In this document: positions 1-7,464 of the stretch, piece after piece
Layout of the letters: each line of letters starts with the position of its first letter
Numbering within the stretch: the first letter of the stretch is position 1
The notes under the pieces: model-generated
What the model was told of the DNA's origin: nothing
Database searches by the model: none
What the model saw: the letters and a program-made list of their open reading frames with translations, nothing else
Made by a program: the position numbers and the translations under genes
Origin: Spirochaetales bacterium
GTDB taxonomy: Bacteria > Spirochaetota > Spirochaetia > SZUA-6 > JAFGRV01
DNA: 46,214 nt
Assembly: GCA_016928415.1 (NCBI GenBank)
Contig: JAFGKU010000228.1
Location: forward strand, 1-46,214
Direction: 5' to 3'

Positions 1-87
1 AATTTTAATTATTTATGTATCACATCACAATCAACAGAATTACTTTGAATTCATCCGTACAATTCACATTGATCCAATACATTCCAC

Positions 88-116
88 TTGAATAATTGAG
101 GTAAATTTCCTATAAA
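88..116 (+). promoter_or_regulatory. Predicted sigma-70 promoter of the GH5 gene
   Basis: TTGAAT (88-93) and TATAAA (111-116) are separated by 17 bases, a close match to a housekeeping promoter. Transcription would start near 123, giving a leader of about 33 bases that carries a G-rich Shine-Dalgarno stretch just before the ATG at 157. Prediction from sequence only. Confidence 0.55.
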
Positions 117-156
117 TATACATGAATAACGCAAACATACTTTTTTTGGGGGAAAT

Positions 157-1359
157 ATGAGAAATAAACAAATCGTATTACTATTATTTTTATTTACTTT
201 AATTTTTAATTTTACATCCATTATTATTGCTGAAAATTTCATGAAAACCGAGGGGACGAATTTTATTGATGCCAATGGTAAACCGTTCTTCATACGTGCC
301 ATAGGCCTGGGCAACTGGCTTCTACCGGAAGGGTACATGTGGGGTTTCCGCGGAAACGGTGACAGGCCGAGAAAAATCGAAAAGGTTATTGAAAATCTTA
401 TTGGCGAAAAGGACGCGGCTGATTTCTGGATAAAATTCAGGAAAAATTACATGCGGGAAAGCGATGTGAAAAGGATCAAGGAGGTCGGCTTCAATACGGT
501 CCGGGTTCCGATTAACTGGCGTATTTTAATGACTGAAGACGATGCCGCCGATTTCAAAGAAGAGGGCTTCAAATTACTGGCAGATCTGACAAAATGGTGT
601 AAAAAGCACAAGGTCTATATCGTGTGGGACCTGCACGGTGCCCCTGGGGGACAAACCGGGACCAATATCGATGACAGTGAATTCGATAAGCCGGAGCTCT
701 TCATGTATGAAAAAAACATGGCAAAAACGGTTAAACTATGGAAGGAAATTGCACGTCGGTACGTGAATGAACCCATAGTTATTGCCTACGATTTATTGAA
801 CGAACCTCTCCCGCAGGGTAAATTCAGTAAATATAAAAAACATCTTCTTCCGCTTTATAAGAGAATTACTGCGGCTATCCGTGAGATAGATAAAAACCAC
901 ATGATTACCATCGAAGGCGCCAACTGGGCCAATGACTGGTCCATGTTCAGGGAACCTTTTGATTCAAACCTGTTCTACCAGTTCCACAAATACTGGAACG
1001 ATCCGACGCTTGGCTCCATACAGAGCTATATAAGCAAGGGGAAAACATACAATGTACCCATATGGCTGGGTGAAACAGGTGAAAATGATAACAGCTGGTA
1101 CAAGAAAACTTTCAAGATGCTGGAAGACAATAATGTCAGCTGGGCTTTCTGGCCTTGGAAAAAAATCGATGCCACGAACAATCCTTATTCCGTAAAAAAG
1201 CCCAAAGGATGGTATAGAATCGTAAGTCACGTCAACAGCGGTTATAAAATAGATAAAGATGGCGCCCAACCGATATTCGATGAATTAATCGAGTATATCA
1301 AGATCGAAAACTGTATTTACAACAAAGAGGTGATTGAAGCGATCATCATTAAAAAATAA
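157..1359 (+). CDS. Secreted glycoside hydrolase family 5 (cellulase-type)
   Basis: A 400-residue protein with an N-terminal hydrophobic signal peptide (about residues 4-25, ending IIIAEN), so probably exported. The rest is one GH5-type TIM barrel: an early FIDANGKPFFIRAIGLGNW segment, the NEP acid/base signature at residues 215-217 (E216 as proton donor) and a GETGEN segment with the likely nucleophile E306, the usual strand-4 and strand-7 positions. A WAFWPWK segment late in the barrel fits the conserved strand-8 Trp. GH5 enzymes retain configuration and cut beta-glucans or beta-mannans; the substrate cannot be read from sequence. It has its own promoter and no obvious operon partner; the following Nudix gene is convergent only 7 bases away. 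No carbohydrate-binding domain is seen. Confidence 0.88.
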   Translation: MRNKQIVLLLFLFTLIFNFTSIIIAENFMKTEGTNFIDANGKPFFIRAIGLGNWLLPEGYMWGFRGNGDRPRKIEKVIENLIGEKDAADFWIKFRKNYMRESDVKRIKEVGFNTVRVPINWRILMTEDDAADFKEEGFKLLADLTKWCKKHKVYIVWDLHGAPGGQTGTNIDDSEFDKPELFMYEKNMAKTVKLWKEIARRYVNEPIVIAYDLLNEPLPQGKFSKYKKHLLPLYKRITAAIREIDKNHMITIEGANWANDWSMFREPFDSNLFYQFHKYWNDPTLGSIQSYISKGKTYNVPIWLGETGENDNSWYKKTFKMLEDNNVSWAFWPWKKIDATNNPYSVKKPKGWYRIVSHVNSGYKIDKDGAQPIFDELIEYIKIENCIYNKEVIEAIIIKK

Positions 1360-1366
1360 AGGGGCA

Positions 1367-1816
1367 TTAATTGACGTCACCAAGGTAAACAGGCCCGGAA
1401 TACCCATTTTTATCGATATGCTTTTTCACACAGCTTGGAAAGAACGGGTATTCTTTCACCTTTTCCAAAGGCACCCACTCATGACCAATCTGGTACTGGT
1501 CTATTTCGGTGGCTTTCAATTCCCCTGACCTGATAATCCTGCATGAAAAAATGAATTCCACCTGATGAATTTCGGCATTCGCGTGCGTATACTCATGGTT
1601 AACCGCTATATATTCCCTGATATAGACAAGGGGACCGGCCTCAACGACCAGGCCGAGTTCTTCAAGGCACTCACGCTTCACCGCCTCCGCCAATGTCTCT
1701 CCCGGTTCCTGGCCGCCGCCCGGCAGCACATAGTAGACATTGTGCCTTTCCTTCTTTAAAAGCAGCAATTTGCCGGAATCCACGATAAACGCCTTGGCCG
1801 AATTACGCAGGTACAT
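1367..1816 (-). CDS. Nudix hydrolase
   Basis: A 149-residue single-domain protein carrying a complete Nudix box at residues 34-56 (G-x5-E-x7-RE-x2-EE-x-G-L, seen as GGQEPGE ... RECLEELGL), the Mg2+-binding helix that hydrolyses nucleoside diphosphate-linked compounds. The N-terminal strand pair (AKAFIVDSGKLLLLKK) is typical of MutT-like small Nudix proteins. The ATG is preceded by AGGAGG at good spacing, which fixes the start. Substrate cannot be told; NTP sanitation or an ADP-ribose/NDP-sugar activity are both possible. It ends 7 bases from the end of the convergent GH5 gene. Confidence 0.9.
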   Translation of the reverse strand: MYLRNSAKAFIVDSGKLLLLKKERHNVYYVLPGGGQEPGETLAEAVKRECLEELGLVVEAGPLVYIREYIAVNHEYTHANAEIHQVEFIFSCRIIRSGELKATEIDQYQIGHEWVPLEKVKEYPFFPSCVKKHIDKNGYSGPVYLGDVN

Positions 1817-1940
1817 TGCAATCTCGCCTCCTCTGTTCGCCTAACAGTTACTACAAATAGTATAAGGGGGGGATATCCCGTTGTCAAATGGAGGTTCCCT
1901 GAATTCATGTTAAAAATATCCCAAACGGCAATAAAAAAAT

Positions 1941-1969
1941 TTGCAAATACTTTACACGGCACTTATAAT
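1941..1969 (+). promoter_or_regulatory. Predicted promoter of the dodecin operon
   Basis: TTGCAA (1941-1946), a 17-base spacer and a perfect TATAAT (1964-1969). Transcription would begin near 1976 and leave a leader of almost 100 bases before the dodecin ATG. The rest of the 258-base gap 1817-2074 shows no gene. Confidence 0.6.
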
Positions 1970-2008
1970 TTCATTGTCTGAAGCAGCCAGACTGGAGAAC
2001 ACGTAATA

Positions 2009-2024
2009 CAGGAACCGATTCCTG
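2009..2024 (+). promoter_or_regulatory. Small hairpin in the dodecin leader
   Basis: CAGGAACCGATTCCTG forms a 6-bp stem with a 4-base loop in the 5' leader of the dodecin transcript, followed closely by a CCGGCCGG palindrome (2027-2034). There is no U-run, so it is not a standard terminator. Function unknown. Confidence 0.35.
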
Positions 2025-2074
2025 GTCCGGCCGGCTTTAGAAATTTATTTCAAAATTTTTTTTAGGAGGTTGAT

Positions 2075-2284
2075 ATGTCAACAATAGTTAAAATAATTGA
2101 AATAGTCACTGAATCGGATAAATCATGGGAAGATGCGGCTCAAAATGCCGTCACGGAAGCCTCGAAAACAGTTGATAACATAACGGGAATTGACGTGATA
2201 GGCTTTAAGGGAGAAGTGAAAAACGGCAATGTAGTTAAATACAAGGCGCATTGTAAAGTTGCCTTTGTCGTAAAAAACAGTTGA
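2075..2284 (+). CDS. Dodecin-family flavin-binding protein
   Basis: A 69-residue protein with the dodecin pattern: a first strand VKIIEIVTES, then SWEDAAQNAVTEASKTV in the single helix, then two strands (GEVKNGNVVKYKAHCKVAFVV). Dodecins are small beta-alpha-beta-beta proteins that assemble into hollow 12-mers and store or buffer flavins in the cytoplasm. The strand after the helix reads TGIDVIGFKGEV, so the Trp that stacks on the flavin in the archetypal dodecins is absent; this matches a Trp-less branch of the family that may bind another ligand. The start is fixed by AGGAGG seven bases upstream. It is the first gene of an apparent operon with the Fpg-like glycosylase 15 bases downstream. 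Confidence 0.88.
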   Translation: MSTIVKIIEIVTESDKSWEDAAQNAVTEASKTVDNITGIDVIGFKGEVKNGNVVKYKAHCKVAFVVKNS

Positions 2285-2299
2285 GATTATAATTGGAAA

Positions 2300-3133
2300 A
2301 TGTTTGAGCTTCCGGAATATATTAGCCTGGCAAACCAGATCAATGACACCTTAACGGGGAAAAAAATTACCCGGGGCGTACTGGGCAATTCGCCGCATAA
2401 ATTCGTCTGGTACAACAGGACACATGAAGAATTTGAAAAACTTACCAGGGGGAAAACCCTTGGAAAAGCCAATGTTAAGGGCAGATGGCTTTTCGTCCCG
2501 GTAGAGCCCGGATACATTTTAGTGCTTGGTGAATGCGGCGGAAAAATGCTCTTTCATAAAGCCGGGACGATGATTCCCGGGAAATACCACCTTATACTTT
2601 CCTTTGACGACGGTTCCGGTTTCTCCGTTACCACGCAGATGTGGGGGGCCATGGAGTTGTATAAGCAGGGTGAGGAACAAAAAAGGCAATACATCAAGGA
2701 TATGAGGATTACCCCCGTAGAAAAAACATTTACCGCCGCATACTTCGAATCCCTGATAAAAGAGGTTATAAAAAAGGAGAAAAAAAGCGTTAAAGGAATT
2801 TTAACCCAGGATCAGATCATTCCAGGCCTGGGCAATGCCATAGCCCAGGATATTATGTTCAAGGCACGCCTTCATCCCAGATATTCATTAGCTGATTTGG
2901 ACAAGAAACAGAAAACGGCGCTTTACCAGTCTATCAAGGACACAGTCCGGGAAGTCATAAAAAAGGGCGGCCGGTATGATGAATATGACCTTTTTAACAG
3001 GAAGGGTAAATACATCCGGTTGATGGATAAAAATACAATGGGCAAACCCTGCCCCCAATGCGGAACTAAAATCGAAAAAATACAGTACCTGGGTGGAGCC
3101 TGCTATTTTTGTCCGGCGTGCCAGAAAATCTGA
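2300..3133 (+). CDS. Fpg/Nei-family DNA glycosylase-like protein lacking Pro-1
   Basis: A 277-residue protein with the full Fpg/Nei layout: N-terminal beta-sandwich (ELPE at residues 3-6), helix-two-turns-helix region with the DNA-binding IIPGLGNAIAQD segment, and a C-terminal zinc finger C-x2-C-x16-C-x2-C (CPQC ... CPACQ). Classical members start Met-Pro-Glu-Leu-Pro-Glu and use the Pro exposed after Met removal as Schiff-base nucleophile; here residue 2 is Phe. The zinc-finger Arg that contacts the flipped-out site (G-R-G-T) is also replaced (LGGACYFC). It therefore belongs to a divergent branch and may be a monofunctional glycosylase, a non-catalytic lesion binder or act through another nucleophile. 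Its stop abuts the ATG of the ankyrin gene, implying translational coupling. Confidence 0.85.
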   Translation: MFELPEYISLANQINDTLTGKKITRGVLGNSPHKFVWYNRTHEEFEKLTRGKTLGKANVKGRWLFVPVEPGYILVLGECGGKMLFHKAGTMIPGKYHLILSFDDGSGFSVTTQMWGAMELYKQGEEQKRQYIKDMRITPVEKTFTAAYFESLIKEVIKKEKKSVKGILTQDQIIPGLGNAIAQDIMFKARLHPRYSLADLDKKQKTALYQSIKDTVREVIKKGGRYDEYDLFNRKGKYIRLMDKNTMGKPCPQCGTKIEKIQYLGGACYFCPACQKI

Positions 3134-4519
3134 ATGAATACTGAAGAATATTACAAACAAATTCATGGTACCGATTATCTGAAACGTTTTAGCGCCTGCC
3201 AGAAAATTCTAAACATACACAAGATCCCCCTGAAAATCCACGAAATACGTCAGGTGTTTCCCTACATCCTTTCAAAAGACATTTACGAATTGGGAATAAG
3301 TGAGAATGAAAGACTTGCTCTGGCTGAACGAAACTTAAAAAATTTTATCAATGGGTATGGTATAGAACAGGATGAAACGAAACTAACGGCAAACGATTTA
3401 AATGAAGCACTGCTTGATGAATGCTACCTGGAATCACCCGATATTGAACGGATAAAAAAACTTACGGATCTCGGCGCGGATATAAAGGCAAAGGACAAGG
3501 ACGGAGAGACGGCATTCATGTATGCCGTAAAAAATGAAGACTTAATACTTATGGAATTTTTCCTTTCAAACGGGGCTGATGTGAATTCATGGTATCCCTG
3601 CCGGCGCGGGGAGGAATATTCTGAAACCGTTTGGCTTAGAAGCTTAAAATACGCAAGCGCGGAATATGTTGAATTGATGATGAAATACAGCGCGAACCTT
3701 GAAGAAACGGATTCCAATAATAACAATGTACTGCACATTTATTGCGATGGTACTCCCGATATAGCTGTCATTAAAAAATTTATTGCAGGCGGAGTGGAAA
3801 TAAATGCACGGAATTCGGCCGGTTACACCCCCCTTCACTGTCTCTGCAGACATGTTGACAAGGTGAAATGTATCGTCTTTCTCCTTGAAAACGGTGCCTT
3901 AGTCAATATCCGGGACAACAGGGGGCAGACACCCCTTCATCATGCCTGCCGTCAATACCAGCCAACCATAAAAAATGTCAGTTCGTTATTGGAGGCCGGA
4001 GCAGACCCGAATATAAAGGATGAAGAAGGAAACACTCCCCTCCATGCGGCTGTCAACGGCAAAAATACCCGGATCATAGACAGTCTCATGAAACATAAGG
4101 CCGATCCCTTTATCAGGAATAATAACGGCAGAACAGCCTATTCTATTGCTCTGGACAAGGGTTTTATAAGAATCGGCCGGAAAATATCAGGGGCAAAGGC
4201 CGATATAGATTATAAAACCAGACCGGAATATACTGTCCTGCAAAGAATAAAAAACCAGATCATTACCGATTTGAAAAACGGAAAATATGAGTATTACAGC
4301 AACAAGGAAGGTTACGGGGAATTCCGTTATCAGGACGGCAAATTCGTGTATGAATGGTACGAAATGGGTCATGATCCGCCCGAAAGGAAGGAATTCACTT
4401 CAAATGCTGATGCCCTTAAATTCCTCTTTGAAAGTAATCACCTGCGGCATCAGGCCGACACCAGTGAAATAGATGTATTTAAGGACATCCTGGAGTTTCT
4501 TAACGACAAGAACAAATAA
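3134..4519 (+). CDS. Ankyrin-repeat protein
   Basis: A 461-residue cytoplasmic-looking protein with no signal peptide or membrane segment. Residues about 110-350 hold some six ankyrin repeats, several close to consensus (AGYTPLHCLC, RGQTPLHHAC, EGNTPLHAAV, with GADVN / GADPNIKD turns). The N-terminal 100 residues are helical and unassigned; the C-terminal 110 residues contain a short beta-like stretch (EGYGEFRYQDGKFVYEWYEMG) I do not recognise. Ankyrin arrays bind other proteins; no enzyme domain is attached. The ATG directly follows the TGA of the Fpg-like gene, so it is likely the last gene of the dodecin operon. A second, membrane-bound ankyrin protein lies at 33276-34535. Confidence 0.85.
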   Translation: MNTEEYYKQIHGTDYLKRFSACQKILNIHKIPLKIHEIRQVFPYILSKDIYELGISENERLALAERNLKNFINGYGIEQDETKLTANDLNEALLDECYLESPDIERIKKLTDLGADIKAKDKDGETAFMYAVKNEDLILMEFFLSNGADVNSWYPCRRGEEYSETVWLRSLKYASAEYVELMMKYSANLEETDSNNNNVLHIYCDGTPDIAVIKKFIAGGVEINARNSAGYTPLHCLCRHVDKVKCIVFLLENGALVNIRDNRGQTPLHHACRQYQPTIKNVSSLLEAGADPNIKDEEGNTPLHAAVNGKNTRIIDSLMKHKADPFIRNNNGRTAYSIALDKGFIRIGRKISGAKADIDYKTRPEYTVLQRIKNQIITDLKNGKYEYYSNKEGYGEFRYQDGKFVYEWYEMGHDPPERKEFTSNADALKFLFESNHLRHQADTSEIDVFKDILEFLNDKNK

Positions 4520-4537
4520 CAGATACGGTGCTTGACA

Positions 4538-5428
4538 TTACCCAAGCAGTTTTGAATCCAGGAACGCAACGTAGTCCTCCCTGTCGGGAATCTGTTCCAG
4601 CGCTTTCATCAATCCCATATCCTTGTTCATCTTTTCCGATTCCAGCCATTTATACTCGTCAATAAAACCGGGGAAATCCTCGTTGACAAGCCTCATGAAC
4701 GCCGCATCCCTTTCTTTCCCGTCCGTCATGGAATCCGAAAGCCTGTTGTAAATCTTACTGAACAGCTCCATCCAGAGAATCTTGCAACGCGTGTAAAAAA
4801 CCGCTTCTTCCCAGCCGCCAATGCGAAACCAGGTGAGAATGAGCCATTGATCGAACAGGTCGTCCCTGTTATCCAGTTCCGATTTTTCACTGTGTTTGGA
4901 AAACAACTCCTGGTTCACCACGATGAGGGTTTTTGAAATACGCTCCCCTATCAGCCTGAGTTTCTTGAGTATTCCCTGTCTCTCCTTTTGCGGGTCGTCT
5001 TCGATGGCCATGCCGAGGATCGGCGATGTCTTTTTTATTCTGCCGGAGGTTGCTTCCAGCGATTTATGGAGTTCGACGGGAAACACGACCTTTGCGGCCG
5101 GTTCGGTTGTTTTCTGCACAACATCCTTACGCATGTCGATACTGTTGTACACGATTTCCCGGGACCCGCTTTCATCTTCAGGTGCCACGGTAAGGAGTGA
5201 CCCTGAATAGGTGAGCAGGACAATCCCGCCGCGGAAGCCGGGATCAATCCTTGTGACTATTTGAAAATCCTGGTGTTCCACAATTTTATCAAATAAGGCC
5301 TTTTTTTTAAGCCAGTTTTTTATGAAAGCCTTTTGCGATTTTGAATCGGCATCGAACCCGCTCACTTTCATAAGCGATTTTAAATGCGCGGATAACGCCT
5401 CCGGCATTTTTTGTAAAATATCTTCCAT
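4538..5428 (-). CDS. Conserved-looking hypothetical protein, 296 aa
   Basis: I do not recognise this family. The protein is soluble, acidic and lysine-rich, without signal peptide or membrane helix. A first helical part (residues 1-50) is followed by a small beta-rich patch (FRGGIVLLTYSGSLLTVAPE, about 67-87), then a charged helical C-terminal half rich in Trp and aromatics (WLILTWFRIGGWEEAVFYTR). No PD-(D/E)xK or other nuclease motif is evident, which argues against a restriction enzyme paired with the methyltransferase upstream. The start has AAGGAT at about 8 bases. It is separated from the methyltransferase by 212 bases containing the inverted-repeat element, and ends 18 bases from the convergent ankyrin gene. 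Confidence 0.75.
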   Translation of the reverse strand: MEDILQKMPEALSAHLKSLMKVSGFDADSKSQKAFIKNWLKKKALFDKIVEHQDFQIVTRIDPGFRGGIVLLTYSGSLLTVAPEDESGSREIVYNSIDMRKDVVQKTTEPAAKVVFPVELHKSLEATSGRIKKTSPILGMAIEDDPQKERQGILKKLRLIGERISKTLIVVNQELFSKHSEKSELDNRDDLFDQWLILTWFRIGGWEEAVFYTRCKILWMELFSKIYNRLSDSMTDGKERDAAFMRLVNEDFPGFIDEYKWLESEKMNKDMGLMKALEQIPDREDYVAFLDSKLLG

Positions 5429-5519
5429 TCAATCCATCCTTTCATTGGATGCACCTTTTATTCATAACAAGTCTTCACCCTTTAAATTATATTTTTCATT
5501 GCAGGAATTGCAAACAGGC

Positions 5520-5618
5520 ACCTCTAAAAACCTCCTTTTGGGCTCGTCATGAAACGCTACTGCGTTTTGGCCTGTGCGCAGGCAATCAAAACCTTTAAAA
5601 ATTGGGGTTTTTAGAGGT
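5520..5618. repeat. Inverted-repeat element (MITE/REP-like) with internal hairpins
   Basis: ACCTCTAAAAACC at 5520-5532 is the exact reverse complement of GGTTTTTAGAGGT at 5606-5618, bounding a 99-base unit. Inside are two compact hairpins: AAACGC-TACT-GCGTTT (about 5551-5566) and GCCTG-TGCG-CAGGC (about 5570-5583). It codes for nothing convincing; a 60-codon frame through it has no family resemblance. The design resembles small non-autonomous mobile or palindromic repeats that occur in many copies per genome, but only one copy is in this window, so its repetitive nature is inferred. Confidence 0.6.
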
Positions 5619-5640
5619 ACCCAAATAAAAAACAGTAACT

Positions 5641-6690
5641 TCACAGACGTTCAAACCTGCCGTGTTCCACATGAATTGATAATTTTGATTCAATATCAAT
5701 CTTTTTTACCGTATACAGAAGAATTTCCGTCTCCTGGCGCGTCATGACAGGAAAACCATGGTACTTGTTCCCGTATTTCAGGGAACGGCCCGATTCTCCG
5801 CAAGCAGCAACAAACCGGTCATGGCCGGATACCCGTTCATCAGCCAGGTCTGCAAGGATGGATCCCGCAGTTTTTGCCTGTTCAATAATCAATGGCAGAA
5901 AGGAGCTTTCTATCTCAATATTTAAGCTGTTCCGTGCACACGCCATACAGGCAAGCAGGGTGGTCCCCGTCCCGGTAAAAGGATCCAGGACCATATCCCC
6001 GTATACCGAATACATGTTGATGAGCCTGTAGGGTAATTCAAGCGGGTAGGAGGCGCTTCGGTCACGCAGGTCGGGATGGTCCAGTTTCTGCTGCATGCCT
6101 TTTATGTCCCATACATCGGAAAACCATCTATTCCGTTCTTCCCAGAAAACAGCACTCTGCATCCTGTTTTCCTTTTCGGCCGCCGTACTGAATTCCCGTT
6201 TGGGCCCTTTACGGAAAATCAGGATATATTCATGTTCAAGGGTGACATAGGCGCCTGCAGGCAGCATACCGGAGCCCATGAATTTGTTCGGGGCGTTTGT
6301 GGTCTTTCGCCAAAGGATGACCGGCAGTGCATCAAAACCCAGTTCTACGAAAGCCTGTGTAATACGTGAATGATTCGAATAAAGCCGGAACCTTTCTCCC
6401 ACGGTCCTGACGGCATCCCCTGCGTTAATGCAGGCAAAGCCCCCGGATTTAAGCACCCGGAACAGCCCCTGCCACACCTTGTCCAGTTCGGCATGCATCA
6501 GGTCAAATGCCCTGTTGCCGTTCCCCTTATCCAGGGCCGCGGCTATATCCGGGGAAAACGAAGAAAAAAGGGAATCCCACATCCGGATCATGGGATATGG
6601 CGGGGAAGTGACAACCAGGTCGATTGTCCCGGAGCCGATATTTTCGAGATCACGTGCATCCTGTATCAAGACTCCATGCTTTGTTAACAT
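5641..6690 (-). CDS. Site-specific DNA methyltransferase, beta class
   Basis: A 349-residue amino-methyltransferase. The catalytic motif IV TSPPY is at residues 28-32 and the AdoMet-binding motif I DPFTGTGTT at 236-244, so the order is IV before I, the beta arrangement used by N4-cytosine and N6-adenine enzymes. SPPY is more common among N4-cytosine enzymes, but the base cannot be decided. The HPDLRDRSASYPLELPYRLI segment before motif I is typical of the family. No endonuclease is recognisable beside it, so it may be an orphan regulatory methylase. Its ATG overlaps the stop of the AhpD-like gene (ATGTTAA), showing translational coupling. Confidence 0.88.
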   Translation of the reverse strand: MLTKHGVLIQDARDLENIGSGTIDLVVTSPPYPMIRMWDSLFSSFSPDIAAALDKGNGNRAFDLMHAELDKVWQGLFRVLKSGGFACINAGDAVRTVGERFRLYSNHSRITQAFVELGFDALPVILWRKTTNAPNKFMGSGMLPAGAYVTLEHEYILIFRKGPKREFSTAAEKENRMQSAVFWEERNRWFSDVWDIKGMQQKLDHPDLRDRSASYPLELPYRLINMYSVYGDMVLDPFTGTGTTLLACMACARNSLNIEIESSFLPLIIEQAKTAGSILADLADERVSGHDRFVAACGESGRSLKYGNKYHGFPVMTRQETEILLYTVKKIDIESKLSIHVEHGRFERL

Positions 6691-7304
6691 TCATCAAGCC
6701 CCGTATTATTCTCCTGCCTTGATTTAAGCGTTCTGTACTTATCCAGTTCCAGGTAATCACATGTTTCGGAAAATCCCGCCGGTGGAATACCGAAGGACTG
6801 GATGCACCGTGTCCAGAAATTGACCTGGGCAATGGTGGAGGCCACGATAACATACTGTCTCTCGTCAAAAAGCGTTTTCATCTTTTCGAGCGTATCCGGC
6901 CTGATGGATATGGGTGTAGCCGTCAACTCCCCGGCAAATTTCAGGGCCGTTCTTTCACGTTCAGTAAGGGATTCAACTTCAGTCATTCGCCTTTTTCCCT
7001 GAAGCACTTCAATTTCCTCCCGGGTTATACCGTGCATGGAGAACTCACTGGAATTCATATCAATGCAAAACGGGCAGGAAGCGGAAAAAGATACCTGCAT
7101 TCTGATTAATTGCAGCAACCTGCGCGGTACGCCCGGTTCCTTGTGGGCAACCAATGACTCGAGCACTCCTGCACCTATGGCTGCCTTCGGATACCATGAA
7201 AGTATCCGGGCAGGCTCCATCCGTTTGCCTGTCACTTTTTCGGCAATCCTTACGCCGATCCTGAGCAGTAAGGGGATGCGGTGGGGCGGATTAATATAGG
7301 GCAT
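6684..7304 (-). CDS. AhpD-like / carboxymuconolactone decarboxylase family protein
   Basis: A 206-residue all-helical protein of the AhpD-like superfamily. The redox CxxC is in SCPFCIDMNSSE (about residues 76-87); the usual C-x2-C-x3-H has Asn in the His place. The helix pairs around ERTALKFAGELTATP and ASTIAQVNFWTRCIQSFGIPP are family features. Such proteins are alkylhydroperoxidase-type disulfide reductases or peroxidase partners in the cytoplasm; the biological substrate is unknown. A clear AAAGGAG sets the start. It is the first gene of a two-gene unit with the DNA methyltransferase, an unexplained partnership. Confidence 0.82.
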   Translation of the reverse strand: MPYINPPHRIPLLLRIGVRIAEKVTGKRMEPARILSWYPKAAIGAGVLESLVAHKEPGVPRRLLQLIRMQVSFSASCPFCIDMNSSEFSMHGITREEIEVLQGKRRMTEVESLTERERTALKFAGELTATPISIRPDTLEKMKTLFDERQYVIVASTIAQVNFWTRCIQSFGIPPAGFSETCDYLELDKYRTLKSRQENNTGLDEC

Positions 7305-7385
7305 GGAATTCTCCTTTACGTTTCAAGCGTACCATAGCAAACCAATCTAGTACAAGTACCCGAAAAATGATCTCCTTTACCTCAC

Positions 7386-7414
7386 TTGAAATGTTTCAGA
7401 ATTCGGAATACCAT
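7386..7414 (+). promoter_or_regulatory. Possible promoter of galE
   Basis: TTGAAA (7386-7391), 17-base spacer, TACCAT (7409-7414). The predicted start near 7421 leaves about 44 bases of leader before the ATG at 7465. It matches only moderately at the -10 element. Confidence 0.4.
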
Positions 7415-7464
7415 CCACCTGATTGGGAGCGCTTCTCCAATTCATTTTTATACGAGGTCTGATT

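Noticed and set aside
4538..5428. Restriction endonuclease partner of the methyltransferase
   Set aside because: No nuclease motif can be seen and a 212-base gap with an inverted repeat separates the genes.
5462..5644. 60-codon minus-strand frame
   Set aside because: It lies across the inverted-repeat element with hairpins and has no protein-like character.
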